This document shows positions 57,040 through 64,000 of a DNA stretch of 64,000 nt, in pieces. The translations under genes and the position numbers were made by a program. Every line of letters begins with the position of its first letter. Position 1 is the stretch's first letter. The notes under the pieces were generated by a model. It was not told the origin of the DNA. It did not search any database and saw nothing but the letters and a program-made list of their open reading frames with translations. Source of the DNA: Streptomyces sp. NBC_00582 (GTDB taxonomy: Bacteria > Actinomycetota > Actinomycetes > Streptomycetales > Streptomycetaceae); contig NZ_CP107772.1 of NCBI RefSeq assembly GCF_036345155.1, forward strand, positions 6,758,001 to 6,822,000, given 5' to 3'.

Positions 57040-57473
57040 GACGCTCCGATCTCGGAGGGAGGGGTCTGAAGGGAGGCGAGGGCGTCGGCCCAGGCCTTGT
57101 CCCGGTCGGGCTCGCCGGTGTGGCGCTGCCACAGGCCGATCAGGCCCGGGGCGAGGGGCCGGTCCGGCGGGGTGCGGCCGATGACGCGGCCGCAGCAGAC
57201 GCCGACCAGGTCGACGCCGTCGAACTTGATGGCCAGGGCGTGAGGAGTGGACGGCGTCCCCGCCGCAGCGGTGATGTCCTTCTCCTCCGCCCCGGTGAGG
57301 GCGGTGTCGACGGCTTCGGCGAGCATCGGCACCGTCGCCGTCCACTCCGGCACGGTGCTGCCCGGGCCGAGGCCCTGGACCAGCGCGCCACGCAGCTCAT
57401 GGCCGAGGAAAGCGCGCTGCAGGTCCGGCTTGCGTAGAGCGGCCGCGATGACGTCGATGCGGGAGGTCGTCAC
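57036..57473 (-). CDS. Early protein of unknown function
   Basis: 145 aa (IDVIAAALRKPDLQRAFLGH ELRGALVQG; HALAIKFDGVDLVGVCCGRV IGR). No recognised family. Part of the ATGA-coupled chain. Confidence 0.5.
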   Translation of the reverse strand: MTTSRIDVIAAALRKPDLQRAFLGHELRGALVQGLGPGSTVPEWTATVPMLAEAVDTALTGAEEKDITAAAGTPSTPHALAIKFDGVDLVGVCCGRVIGRTPPDRPLAPGLIGLWQRHTGEPDRDKAWADALASLQTPPSEIGAS

Positions 57474-57784
57474 CGCTCACCGCCCTGGCGGTCCGGAACG
57501 GCGCGGAGCTCGGCGCGGGCCCGGGCGATCGCCGCGCACCGTACGGGGCAGTACCAGTGGGCGGCAGCGCCGTCGGCCGAGCCGCGGACCTGGACCATGC
57601 CGGCCACCGGCGGGCGGCGGCCGACGACCGGGGTGGCGCAGCCGTCGACCGGGCACGGCTCGAACGCCGGCCGCTCCTCGGCCGGGCGTCCCTGCCCCAC
57701 CATGCCCTTGTTCCATGCCTGGGCCGCAGCCTTCTGCGCGGCGCTGGTCTCGGGGATGCGGGGGCGTACGCGACGCGACGGCAT
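57470..57784 (-). CDS. Small zinc-finger-like early protein
   Basis: 104 aa. CPVDGCATPV and HWYCPVRCAAIARARAEL give a Cys4-type zinc site of the kind seen in small phage and host nucleic-acid-binding proteins. Basic N-terminus. Confidence 0.55.
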   Translation of the reverse strand: MPSRRVRPRIPETSAAQKAAAQAWNKGMVGQGRPAEERPAFEPCPVDGCATPVVGRRPPVAGMVQVRGSADGAAAHWYCPVRCAAIARARAELRAVPDRQGGER

Positions 57785-58695
57785 CAGCCCTCACCGCCTT
57801 CCGAAACCATGTCCGCGACGGCGGTCCACTGGTCGGCGACGGCCTCGAGGAGTTCCTGCTCGCGCCACATGGCCTGGGTGGCCTGGTCCCACAGCCGGTC
57901 GTCGCGCCAGGAGTCGATCTCGTCCTCGATGAGCCGGTCCAGGAGCGTCGGCTCGAGGGCGTCCAGCTCCCAACTGCTGCGGCCGTGCTCGCGGATGTAT
58001 CCACCGGCGCGGGAGTCGGTGAGCTTGGCCGGGTTCGGCGGCGGGTTGAACGTGCGGACCTGGTCCATGTTCAGCGCGATCCGTACGACCTCGACGTCCG
58101 CCTCGAACAGCGCCAGGCGGGCGCGGATGTCCCGGGTCATGTCCACCCCGGAAGGGTCGTGGTCGCCGAGGTGGATGATCACCGGCTTCTGGCCGTCGTC
58201 CTGGTAGCGGATCATCCGCTGGGCTGCACCCCACAGTTCGGACTGCGAGGTGTAGCCGCGGCAGGAGAAGTACGAGACGTCGTTGCGCTCGCACGCTCCG
58301 GCGATGACACCGACCAGGGCGTCCTTCTCGATCCACACCTCGACGCGGTACGGCTGGGGTGCCCACCGCTCGGTGCGGTAGCCAGAGGCCGCAGCCTGGA
58401 TCACGTCCTGCGGGGTGTCCCAGTGGGGGAGGCTGCGCAGGTTGCGGGTGCGGTCCACGATGTAGTTCCAGTCGAGCAGACCGGCCAGGCGCGCGTCGTT
58501 GACGACCGCGCCGAGGCGTTTGTACTCGGACTGCTTGTTGGGCAGCAGGTCCCGGGCGACGAACTGGTAGTACAGCTGGCGCAGGGTCAGGTCGAAGCCC
58601 TGCTGGGCGTAGGCCCTGCAGATTTCATCGGCCTTCGCGATCAGCGCCCCGCTGGCCGGGCTGAAGTTCTTCTCGATGTAGGCGCGGCGCGGCAT
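57784..58695 (-). CDS. Spo11/TopoVI-A-like Toprim protein (Topo mini-A type)
   Basis: 303 aa. The N-terminal part carries TLRQLYYQF (Tyr 42-43), matching the R-x-x-YY active-site motif of the winged-helix 5Y-CAP domain of Spo11 and topoisomerase VI subunit A. The Toprim domain follows: VEVWIEKDALVGVI (Glu 123) and IIHLGDHDPSGVDM (Asp 178, Asp 180). No GHKL ATPase (B subunit) is encoded nearby. Standalone A-like proteins of this kind have been called Topo mini-A. It may nick or break DNA during replication or recombination; activity is inferred. Confidence 0.7.
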   Translation of the reverse strand: MPRRAYIEKNFSPASGALIAKADEICRAYAQQGFDLTLRQLYYQFVARDLLPNKQSEYKRLGAVVNDARLAGLLDWNYIVDRTRNLRSLPHWDTPQDVIQAAASGYRTERWAPQPYRVEVWIEKDALVGVIAGACERNDVSYFSCRGYTSQSELWGAAQRMIRYQDDGQKPVIIHLGDHDPSGVDMTRDIRARLALFEADVEVVRIALNMDQVRTFNPPPNPAKLTDSRAGGYIREHGRSSWELDALEPTLLDRLIEDEIDSWRDDRLWDQATQAMWREQELLEAVADQWTAVADMVSEGGEG

Positions 58696-59066
58696 CAGCG
58701 GTCACCGCCCTGGGCGGCCGGGGCCTGCTCGAGCGGGAGGATGTCGAGTGTCGCGAAGACGCACACCGTGATGGCGTGGCCGTGATGCGCGGAGGTCTCG
58801 TCCTCCTGCCACTCCCACTCGGCGTTGAGGGCCGGCGCGTACCCGAAATCGGCGAGCACCTTGCGGCGTTCGGCGATGGTCGGGATCTGGTGGCGGCGGG
58901 AGGCCGGCCACTTGTGGGCGGGCCACGGGTCGGTCGTGTTGTAGACGACGAGGTACAGCTCCCAGTGCGCGCCGTTGACGTTGCCGCGCGGCCTGTCGGG
59001 GCTGCTGTCGCAGCAGACCCGGCGCAGGCCAGCGCGCACGATGACGGGCTTCTTGATCTCGGGCAT
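58695..59066 (-). CDS. DUF6303-like early protein
   Basis: 123 aa. WELYLVVYNTTDPWPAHKWP, TIAERRKVLADFGYAPALNA EWEWQEDE is close to the small Streptomyces DUF6303 pattern (WPxHxxP...AERxxxLxxxGFxxxxxAEWEWxE). Function unknown. Start overlaps the upstream stop. Confidence 0.6.
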   Translation of the reverse strand: MPEIKKPVIVRAGLRRVCCDSSPDRPRGNVNGAHWELYLVVYNTTDPWPAHKWPASRRHQIPTIAERRKVLADFGYAPALNAEWEWQEDETSAHHGHAITVCVFATLDILPLEQAPAAQGGDR

Positions 59067-59674
59067 CAGACGGCCACCACCAGCGGGCGCTGGGCGCGCA
59101 GTTCGGTGTTGGCGATCCACGCGGCGGCCGCGGCCAGGTCGGTGAGGCCGTTGCTGCTGTGGCGCCAGCGCAGGGTGGAGATCTGGTGTGCGCCGTGCTT
59201 GTCGGGGATGGCCCCGGCGATCCAGCGGCGGTTGCCCTCGGAGTCGCGGTAGGCGGTGATGATCCCGTACAGCAGGTCGGGGGTGACGGCCTGCGCCTGC
59301 CGGGTGACGACGTACTGGTGCGGCTCGCCGCCCTCGATGGCGGGGCGCCCGGGCCACAGCCAGACGCCGGCGAGCTCGGCCGGGGGCTGGCCCCAGCCGG
59401 TCGCGGCGGGGTGGGAGATGACCTGCGCGAGGCTCTCGCCCGAGATCGTGGTCACGGTCTGGCAGTCCCGGCACAACAGCCGCAGCTGCACCCGGTCGAA
59501 CGTGTTGGCGTGGCCACAGTCGGGGTGCGTGCAGGCGTGGTGGTCAGCGCCGTACGAGCCGGGGCGGATGCCCTCGGAATGCAGGACCTGGACGTCGTCC
59601 CACACCGGGTTCGGGCAGCCGGGCCCGTGGGCCAACGGCTTCCACCCGAAGTACACCTCGGTGATCAGTTCCAT
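59066..59674 (-). CDS. Early protein with zinc ribbon
   Basis: 202 aa. CTHPDCGHANTFDRVQLRLL CRDC is a clear zinc ribbon near residues 47-70; the C-terminal half has RRWIAGAIPDKHGAHQISTL RWRHSSNGLTDLAAAAAW. No family recognised. GGGACG precedes the ATG. Confidence 0.6.
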   Translation of the reverse strand: MELITEVYFGWKPLAHGPGCPNPVWDDVQVLHSEGIRPGSYGADHHACTHPDCGHANTFDRVQLRLLCRDCQTVTTISGESLAQVISHPAATGWGQPPAELAGVWLWPGRPAIEGGEPHQYVVTRQAQAVTPDLLYGIITAYRDSEGNRRWIAGAIPDKHGAHQISTLRWRHSSNGLTDLAAAAAWIANTELRAQRPLVVAV

Positions 59675-59943
59675 GGTCGTCCCTTGCTGTGGCGTGCGTG
59701 GCTCACGCAGGTGAGGGAGGCGGTCTCGTCGAGCGCGGCGGGTCCGGCGTGCCGGCCGTGCCCGGCCTGGGCGGGCGGCGGAGAGACCGGACGCGGGGCG
59801 CGGCGGGGCAGCTTCGGGTGGGGCAGCTCGAGATGAGGCGGCCCGTCGATGGCGACCTTCAGTAGGAGTAAGACCGTCGTGCCGCCGCCAGTGCCGATGC
59901 CCGCGCAGGCGAGCCACTCGGCGGTCGTGGTGGCCCCGGTCAC
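59665..59943 (-). CDS. Small membrane protein
   Basis: 92 aa from GTG 59943. One membrane helix (WLACAGIGTGGGTTVLLLLK) and a Pro/His/Arg-rich tail. Overlaps both neighbours. Confidence 0.5.
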   Translation of the reverse strand: MTGATTTAEWLACAGIGTGGGTTVLLLLKVAIDGPPHLELPHPKLPRRAPRPVSPPPAQAGHGRHAGPAALDETASLTCVSHARHSKGRPWN

Positions 59944-60812
59944 TGGGTGCCACCTGCGATCAGTCCCACCAGGCGGGCGGCGGCCTGGTCCTCGTAGAAC
60001 GCGGCGCAGTCGTCGCCGCGGAGGTGGACGACTGCGTCGTCCTTGCTGCCCGTGGCGATCGCGGTCGTGCCCTCGAACTGCACGGTGCCGGGGGCGACGG
60101 AGAGCTGCGCCAGCCACCACTGCCACTCCAGGAGCGAGGTGGCGCGCACCGTGACGGTGAGGGTGTGGGCGTCGCGGATCTCGATGCTGGTGACGTCGGG
60201 CTGGCGGCGGGCCTTCGCGGCGACGGTGCCGGCCGGGGAGTCGAGGTCGACGTCCAGGCCCTGGCGGGTATGGACGTCGGCCGACAGGAGGGTGCCGGTG
60301 TCCTCGCCACACAGGGCGACCAGCACGCCGTCGACCTCGCTCGAGGCGTAGGCGTCGGTGCCCTGCACGGTGACCGCCGAGGGCGCGATCGACAGCTTCT
60401 TGAGCCACCACTTCCAGGCCGCCACCGTCTTGGGCCGGATGGACAGGCCCAGGTAGACGGCGCTCGGGACGTCGGTAACGACGACGTCGTGGTGGCGGCG
60501 CAGCTGCTCGGCGAGGACGGCGGCGGGGGAGTCGTGGTCGACGTCGACGCTGATGCGGGAGACGCAGCCGGCGTACTCGGTCGTTTCGACTCCGACCTCG
60601 GTGTCCACCGTCGTGGTGGCGACGGCGTACGGGACGGGCGAATCGGCGGCCGCGGTGTCGATGGCCTCGGCGCACCACGCCCGTACGACGGGGGTGAGGT
60701 GCAGGGCGAGGGCCTCGAGCTGGCGGGTGTCGAGCGGCAGGTCCAGCATCACGGTCGCGGTGTGGAGGACGGAGTGAAGGCGGTGCGGCATCGTGCGCGG
60801 GTCCTGGCTCAC
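59940..60812 (-). CDS. Two-repeat protein of unknown function
   Basis: 290 aa built from a tandem duplication of about 95 residues. Unit 1 has VAAWKWWLKKLSIAPSAVTV QGTDAYASSEVDG; unit 2 has LLEWQWWLAQLSVAPGTVQF EGTTAIATGSKDD. Each repeat has alternating strands ending in the W-x-WWL helix. No family recognised. Coupled to its neighbours by overlaps. Confidence 0.6.
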   Translation of the reverse strand: MSQDPRTMPHRLHSVLHTATVMLDLPLDTRQLEALALHLTPVVRAWCAEAIDTAAADSPVPYAVATTTVDTEVGVETTEYAGCVSRISVDVDHDSPAAVLAEQLRRHHDVVVTDVPSAVYLGLSIRPKTVAAWKWWLKKLSIAPSAVTVQGTDAYASSEVDGVLVALCGEDTGTLLSADVHTRQGLDVDLDSPAGTVAAKARRQPDVTSIEIRDAHTLTVTVRATSLLEWQWWLAQLSVAPGTVQFEGTTAIATGSKDDAVVHLRGDDCAAFYEDQAAARLVGLIAGGTQ

Positions 60813-61303
60813 ACGTCACCGTCCGAGATCTCCTCGGCGGCCACCAGGGTGACGGGCGTGACGGCCTGCGCCTGGGCCAGCGTGTTTGAGTTGAGCGGCA
60901 CGGGCTGCACAGCGTGGGTCTCGGCCGGAGCGGAGGTCGGCGTGGGAAGGTCCAACAGCCAGGCGCCCTCCGCCTGGCTGAGCAGAGCGCTGCCGCGGAC
61001 CTCGATGCCCTCGTACCTGGCGATAGCGTCAACATGGATACCGAAGGCGGTGGCGGCCGTGGTGAGGTCGACGTCGAGCAGCTCGGCGAACGTGAGGATC
61101 CCGGCAGCCGTGGCGGCGCGGTACTTGAAATGGACGCACCAGCCGTTGGGGAAGTCCGCGCTGATCTCGACGGAGGACGGCTTCTGCTCGAGGCGGCTGA
61201 AGATTCCCGCGGAGACGCCGGCGGCGTGCTCGAACGAGTCGGGCACCGGGGGCTGTATCTGGGTGGATGCGGTGGGCGTGGTGGCCTGGGTAGCCTGTTC
61301 CAC
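60809..61303 (-). CDS. Early protein of unknown function
   Basis: 164 aa. Thr/Gln-rich N-terminus, then a compact domain (SVEISADFPNGWCVHFKYRA ATAAGILTFAELLDVDLTTA) and a Pro-rich tail. The domain resembles parts of the two-repeat protein in spacing only. First gene after a structured leader. Confidence 0.5.
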   Translation of the reverse strand: MEQATQATTPTASTQIQPPVPDSFEHAAGVSAGIFSRLEQKPSSVEISADFPNGWCVHFKYRAATAAGILTFAELLDVDLTTAATAFGIHVDAIARYEGIEVRGSALLSQAEGAWLLDLPTPTSAPAETHAVQPVPLNSNTLAQAQAVTPVTLVAAEEISDGDV

Positions 61304-61347
61304 GTGAGCCTCGCTTCAGGTTGGTTGATGTGAGGTGACGTCTCGAG

Positions 61348-61386
61348 CGGGGTCGTTGCGGACGGGCTAGGTCCGTGGCGGCCCCG
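61348..61386. terminator. Nested hairpin in the leader of the 164-aa gene
   Basis: Outer CGGGG / CCCCG and inner CGGAC / GTCCG stems; on the plus strand it is followed by TTTGCTG. Lies between two minus-strand genes. Confidence 0.45.
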
Positions 61387-61396
61387 TTTGCTGTGG

Positions 61397-61675
61397 TCAG
61401 GAGACGTTCGCGAGGGCCTTGCCCCGGCGGGGCAGCGGCCGCAGGTTGCTGAGCGGGTGTGAGCCGGGTGCCGAAGCAGGCGCCGCAGGTGTGGCGAGCG
61501 GGCCGGTCGTCGGCTCGTGGTGATGCAGGGCATCGATGCGGTCCAGGTCGGCGTCCGAGAACGTGACCTTCCGGCCCTTCTTCGAGTGCGGGAGCTGCTT
61601 GATGTGCCGACGCAGCCACGACTCCTCGACGCGGAGGATCGCCGCTGCCTCGGGGTAGGTGTGGCGGGCGGTCAT
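61397..61675 (-). CDS. Excisionase/MerR-like helix-turn-helix protein
   Basis: 92 aa. HTYPEAAAILRVEESWLRRH IKQLPHSKKGRKVTFSDADL is the winged-helix pattern of Xis/MerR-type proteins, with a Pro/Ala tail. Next to the Cro-like gene and within 2 kb of the integrase, so it is the best candidate for recombination directionality factor. Confidence 0.7.
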   Translation of the reverse strand: MTARHTYPEAAAILRVEESWLRRHIKQLPHSKKGRKVTFSDADLDRIDALHHHEPTTGPLATPAAPASAPGSHPLSNLRPLPRRGKALANVS

Positions 61676-62031
61676 ACCGCGACCGCCTCACGGGCTGGCG
61701 CAGCGGGGGAGGCTTGGCGTGAGCGGACGCTGCGTCCGGCCTGCACCCACAGGACGTTGCAGTCCACGCCGAGCCGTTCAGCGGAGCGGTGGGCCGCGTC
61801 CTCCGGGAGCTGCTTGGACTTCCCGGTCAGCAGATTGCCGATCACGCTGTGCGAGACGCCTGCGGCCTGAGCCAGCTGGCGGACGGAGACCTTTCGCCCG
61901 TCGCCGGCGTGCTCCATCAACAGCCGCAGGAACGTGTGGCCGTCGCAGTCCTCTCTGTCGACCAGTTCGTACATGGGCAGCTCAATGATCATGTCCACCT
62001 CGTGTGACAGTTCGTCTCGGTGGTGAGACAT
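61672..62031 (-). CDS. XRE-family Cro-like regulator of the lytic side
   Basis: 119 aa. Helix-turn-helix (VSVRQLAQAAGVSHSVIGNL LTGKSKQLP). It starts the long leftward early operon and its start codon overlaps operator O1. Divergent from the 133-aa XRE protein; together they form the lysis/lysogeny switch. Which of the two is repressor is inferred from orientation: this one goes with the early genes. Confidence 0.75.
   Translation of the reverse strand: MSHHRDELSHEVDMIIELPMYELVDREDCDGHTFLRLLMEHAGDGRKVSVRQLAQAAGVSHSVIGNLLTGKSKQLPEDAAHRSAERLGVDCNVLWVQAGRSVRSRQASPAAPAREAVAV
62013..62030. promoter_or_regulatory. Switch operator O1
   Basis: CGTCTCGGTGGTGAGACA: GTCTC, 6 bases, GAGAC. Overlaps the start codon of the Cro-like gene, so binding would block its expression. 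Confidence 0.65.
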
Positions 62032-62058
62032 GAGGAGTGTGGCACGTCATGGACAGCT

Positions 62059-62076
62059 TGTCTATCCAGTGAGACA
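62059..62076. promoter_or_regulatory. Switch operator O2
   Basis: TGTCTATCCAGTGAGACA: same half-sites and spacing as O1, 46 bp away, in the presumed leftward promoter. Confidence 0.65.
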
Positions 62077-62140
62077 TGCCCAAAACTCGTCAATGGCGTG
62101 ATCGCGACCTAGCGGCAGGCGTCCACTCTCGTGGACACTT

Positions 62141-62158
62141 TGTCTTGCGCCCGAGACG
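62141..62158. promoter_or_regulatory. Switch operator O3
   Basis: TGTCTTGCGCCCGAGACG: third copy of the 18-bp site, nearer the rightward XRE gene. Preceded by an inverted repeat GTCCAC/GTGGAC at 62121-62136. Confidence 0.6.
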
Positions 62159-62246
62159 GAAAGGCGCCCTGAACAGGCGCAACATCACTTACGTATCACC
62201 AGTAACGTGGACACCCCGCGCCAATAAGGCGATATGGAGTGGCAGG

Positions 62247-62648
62247 ATGAGCCCCATGGTTGAGCATGCTGCGCGCACCGACCTCTCGGATCTCGTGCGC
62301 ACACGCCGAGCGGAGCTCGGCCTATCCCTGCGTGCCCTCGCGTTGCGGTGCATCAATCCGGAGAGGCCCGAGGCTGGTCCGGTCGTCGATCACAACTGGA
62401 TCGACCGCCTTGAGAAGGGCATCCTCAAGGACATCCCGGACTATGCCCGCCTCGCGGGCCTGCATAACGGCCTACAGGTGCCCCTCGATCTCGTCCGGGA
62501 AGCGGCCGGCGCTCAGTTCTGGGGCATGGACACCGTCTGGAGCGACGACGGCGCCGTGCGGGCCCTCGTACACAATTTCCGCGACATGTCGCCCGAAGAT
62601 CAAGCATGGGTGCAAGCGATCATTCAGGCCCGTCGTACTCGCGAGTAG
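62247..62648 (+). CDS. XRE-family repressor of the lysogenic side
   Basis: 133 aa. ATG 62247 lies 7 bp after GGAG. N-terminal HTH (LVRTRRAELGLSLRALALRC ... NWIDRLEKGILKDIPDYARL) and a short C-terminal region (VRALVHNFRDMSPEDQAWVQ AIIQARR). It is transcribed rightward, away from the early operon, with three shared operators between, so it is the likely prophage immunity repressor. Confidence 0.75.
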   Translation: MSPMVEHAARTDLSDLVRTRRAELGLSLRALALRCINPERPEAGPVVDHNWIDRLEKGILKDIPDYARLAGLHNGLQVPLDLVREAAGAQFWGMDTVWSDDGAVRALVHNFRDMSPEDQAWVQAIIQARRTRE

Positions 62649-62650
62649 GG

Positions 62651-62773
62651 ATGGCTGGAAAACAGACCACTCCTGGGCGTCCCAAGGGCCGAGGCGAGGC
62701 GGGCGCGATGCGTGGCGTAACGGCTGGAGTGGCGAGAGTGGCGTGGGCTGGTCCGTCTGACGTCGGCATATGA
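62651..62773 (+). CDS. Possible AT-hook micro-protein
   Basis: 40 aa (MAGKQTTPGRPKGRGEAG...). PGRPKGRG is a classic AT-hook core. It starts 2 bp after the repressor stop, so could be co-expressed, but the ribosome site is weak and coding bias modest. Could be chance. Confidence 0.3.
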   Translation: MAGKQTTPGRPKGRGEAGAMRGVTAGVARVAWAGPSDVGI

Positions 62774-63124
62774 CGCTCGCTGAACCAGTCCCCTGTCGCT
62801 CGCGCCGGCGGCGCAGGGTGGCCTAAGTTTTGGCCAGCGGTATACGGCGGGTCACCATAAAACGGTCCGCCTGTGCTGTTTTGTGGCCCCTCTCGCGCCA
62901 TTCGTTCGCTTCGCGATCTTGCCTGGTTGATGCTGGTAGGGCTGTGACCTGCGGTGGTCTGAAAGCAGAACAGTTTCTGTAACCCTTAGTTCCGCTCTGG
63001 TCACGGGGCGGGCGGTATGGCATCGTCGGTTCTCCGCCTGGGGGGCGTAAACGGATCGGCACGCGCATGTATTCGGAATTTCGAACATCTGTGCGTGGCA
63101 ATGCCATGCAAGGGGGTTGCACCA
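62774..63124. other. Non-coding, AT-enriched region
   Basis: 351 bp without a gene. Small inverted repeats are present (TGGCC/GGCCA around 62819-62836; TTCG/CGAA near 63074-63087). It likely holds the promoter of the 77-aa gene and perhaps integrase-related sites. Nothing more specific is seen. Confidence 0.4.
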
Positions 63125-63358
63125 ATGGCAGACGAAGGCGCAGCGAACGATCGCAACGCCGAGCACGACCGAGCGCCCTCCCAGGTCGACATCGAGTTCG
63201 TCGACTCTCTGCCGGGGGACCAGGTGGTAATGCCGCTCGTGGAGGACACCGGAGTGGTTCTGCTCGTCGTCAAGGGCGAGATCGCTCCGCAGGCTGGAGC
63301 AGAGCTCGTTGCGGGCCTGAACCACCTGGTGTGCTCTGGCTTGTGGCCGCCGCGCTGA
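63125..63358 (+). CDS. Small acidic protein near integrase
   Basis: 77 aa (SQVDIEFVDSLPGDQVVMPL VEDTGVVLLVVKGEIAPQAG). ATG has AAGGGGG upstream. The pattern of a short beta domain with a conserved Trp-Pro end is shared by small proteins of Streptomyces integrative elements. Possibly a lysogen-expressed gene. Function unknown. Confidence 0.55.
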   Translation: MADEGAANDRNAEHDRAPSQVDIEFVDSLPGDQVVMPLVEDTGVVLLVVKGEIAPQAGAELVAGLNHLVCSGLWPPR

Positions 63359-63384
63359 CATCTGCACCGGGGTGACCATGCGAG

Positions 63385-63428
63385 CCTGGGCCGCGGCCAC
63401 ATCGCGAGAACGGTGGCCGCGGCCCAGG
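63385..63428. terminator. Bidirectional terminator before integrase end
   Basis: 16-bp perfect stem CCTGGGCCGCGGCCAC / GTGGCCGCGGCCCAGG with a 12-base loop, between the plus-strand 77-aa gene and the minus-strand integrase gene, which converge. Confidence 0.85.
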
Positions 63429-63434
63429 GGCGAG

Positions 63435-64000
63435 CTACACCACCCGAGTGAGACGCGAGACCGGTGCGGGGCCGGCCATGACGTCCTCGAGCGCGGTGAT
63501 GATTTCCGCATCGAGCTCGCGCACCAGGTGGCCGTACCGGTCCACCGTCGTCTGAATGCTCTCGTGCCCCAGCCGGGCCTGGATCGCCGGCAGCGGGATC
63601 TTCCTGCCGATCAGCCACGCCACGTGCGTGTGCCGCAGGTCGTGCAGCCGCGGCCGCTTCGGCAGCCCCTTCTCCACAGCCGCCTTCACCGCTGGCTGCC
63701 ACTTCCGGTGGTAGTAGTTCGAGTGCCGCCAGTGCAGCCCGGTCGCCGTACGGAACACGTACGCCTCCGGGGGCTGGCCGGCCACCAGCTCCCGCACCAT
63801 GGCCGCCTGGCTGGGCGTCAGAGCCACCAGCCGCCGGGCCTTCTTGGTCTTCGGCGGGCCGAGGTAGAAACTCTCTGGGCTGCCCTTCGGCGCGCGCTTC
63901 CATGCCCGCTGGATGTTGGCCGTGGGGATGTCGGCGTTCAGCGACAGATCCCGCACCTGCAGCGCGCTCGCCTCGCCCCACCGCATCCCCGTGCCGACGA
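63435..64000 (-). CDS. int: Tyrosine integrase (5' end outside window)
   Basis: C-terminal 188 residues of a tyrosine site-specific recombinase; the gene continues past 64000. The catalytic domain is complete from the first Arg box (VGTGMRWGEAS) through LHDLRHTHVAWLIG (His-x-x-Arg) and ARLGHESIQTTVDRYGH with the final His and the nucleophilic Tyr. Its partner site is the tRNA-His att sequence at 8919. N-terminal arm-binding and core-binding domains are not in view. Confidence 0.93.
   Translation of the reverse strand, partial: VGTGMRWGEASALQVRDLSLNADIPTANIQRAWKRAPKGSPESFYLGPPKTKKARRLVALTPSQAAMVRELVAGQPPEAYVFRTATGLHWRHSNYYHRKWQPAVKAAVEKGLPKRPRLHDLRHTHVAWLIGRKIPLPAIQARLGHESIQTTVDRYGHLVRELDAEIITALEDVMAGPAPVSRLTRVV

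Overview
The window is actinobacterial, almost certainly Streptomyces. GC is very high with G/C-biased third codon positions, a CebR-type operator (TGGGAGCGCTCCCA) stands before a cellobiose-type transporter operon, and several small protein families typical of Streptomyces are present. It splits into host chromosome (1 to about 8,918) and a nearly complete temperate siphophage prophage (about 8,919 to beyond 64,000).

Host part. A leftward operon encodes a lipid-anchored sugar-binding protein and two permeases (cebE, cebF, cebG), with the divergent LacI-family repressor cebR. A 171-bp MITE-like element with 18-bp terminal inverted repeats sits on the cebR stop codon. A GNAT acetyltransferase and two tandem, overlapping secreted alpha/beta hydrolases follow, ending in a strong terminator.

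Left prophage junction. Directly after that terminator lies the 3' end of a tRNA-His gene (minus strand, 8919-8941), which loses tRNA identity at 8942. Four tandem 10-bp repeats, candidate integrase arm sites, follow 50-90 bp away. The tyrosine integrase is at the other end (63435 to beyond 64000), so the intact tRNA-His and the right att site should lie outside the window.

Prophage layout, read in transcription order (nearly all minus strand, right to left): integrase; a lysogeny switch of two divergent XRE proteins around three copies of a GTCTn(7)GAGAC-type operator (62.0-62.2 kb); a long, tightly coupled early/replication operon (61.7-50.1 kb) with a Spo11/TopoVI-A-like Toprim protein, a replication-type winged-helix protein, an HNH-plus-Lsr2-like protein and a MazG-like protein; a Ku protein (48 kb); membrane proteins resembling plasmid spread (Spd) proteins (42-45 kb); small genes with a triplicated hairpin leader (40.3-41.5 kb); packaging (38-34 kb: HNH, P-loop kinase, terminase subunits); head (portal, protease, capsid); connectors; tail tube; frameshifted tail chaperones; tape measure; lectin-fold tail proteins; endolysin and holin; a collagen-like membrane protein; and an accessory left end with a DUF433/PIN-like toxin-antitoxin pair and a DUF6879 plus XRE/DUF5753 regulatory cassette.

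I see no CRISPR array, no intact tRNA or rRNA gene and no insertion-sequence transposase. Functions are by motif and context only; no database search was possible. Many early genes are small and without recognised function.
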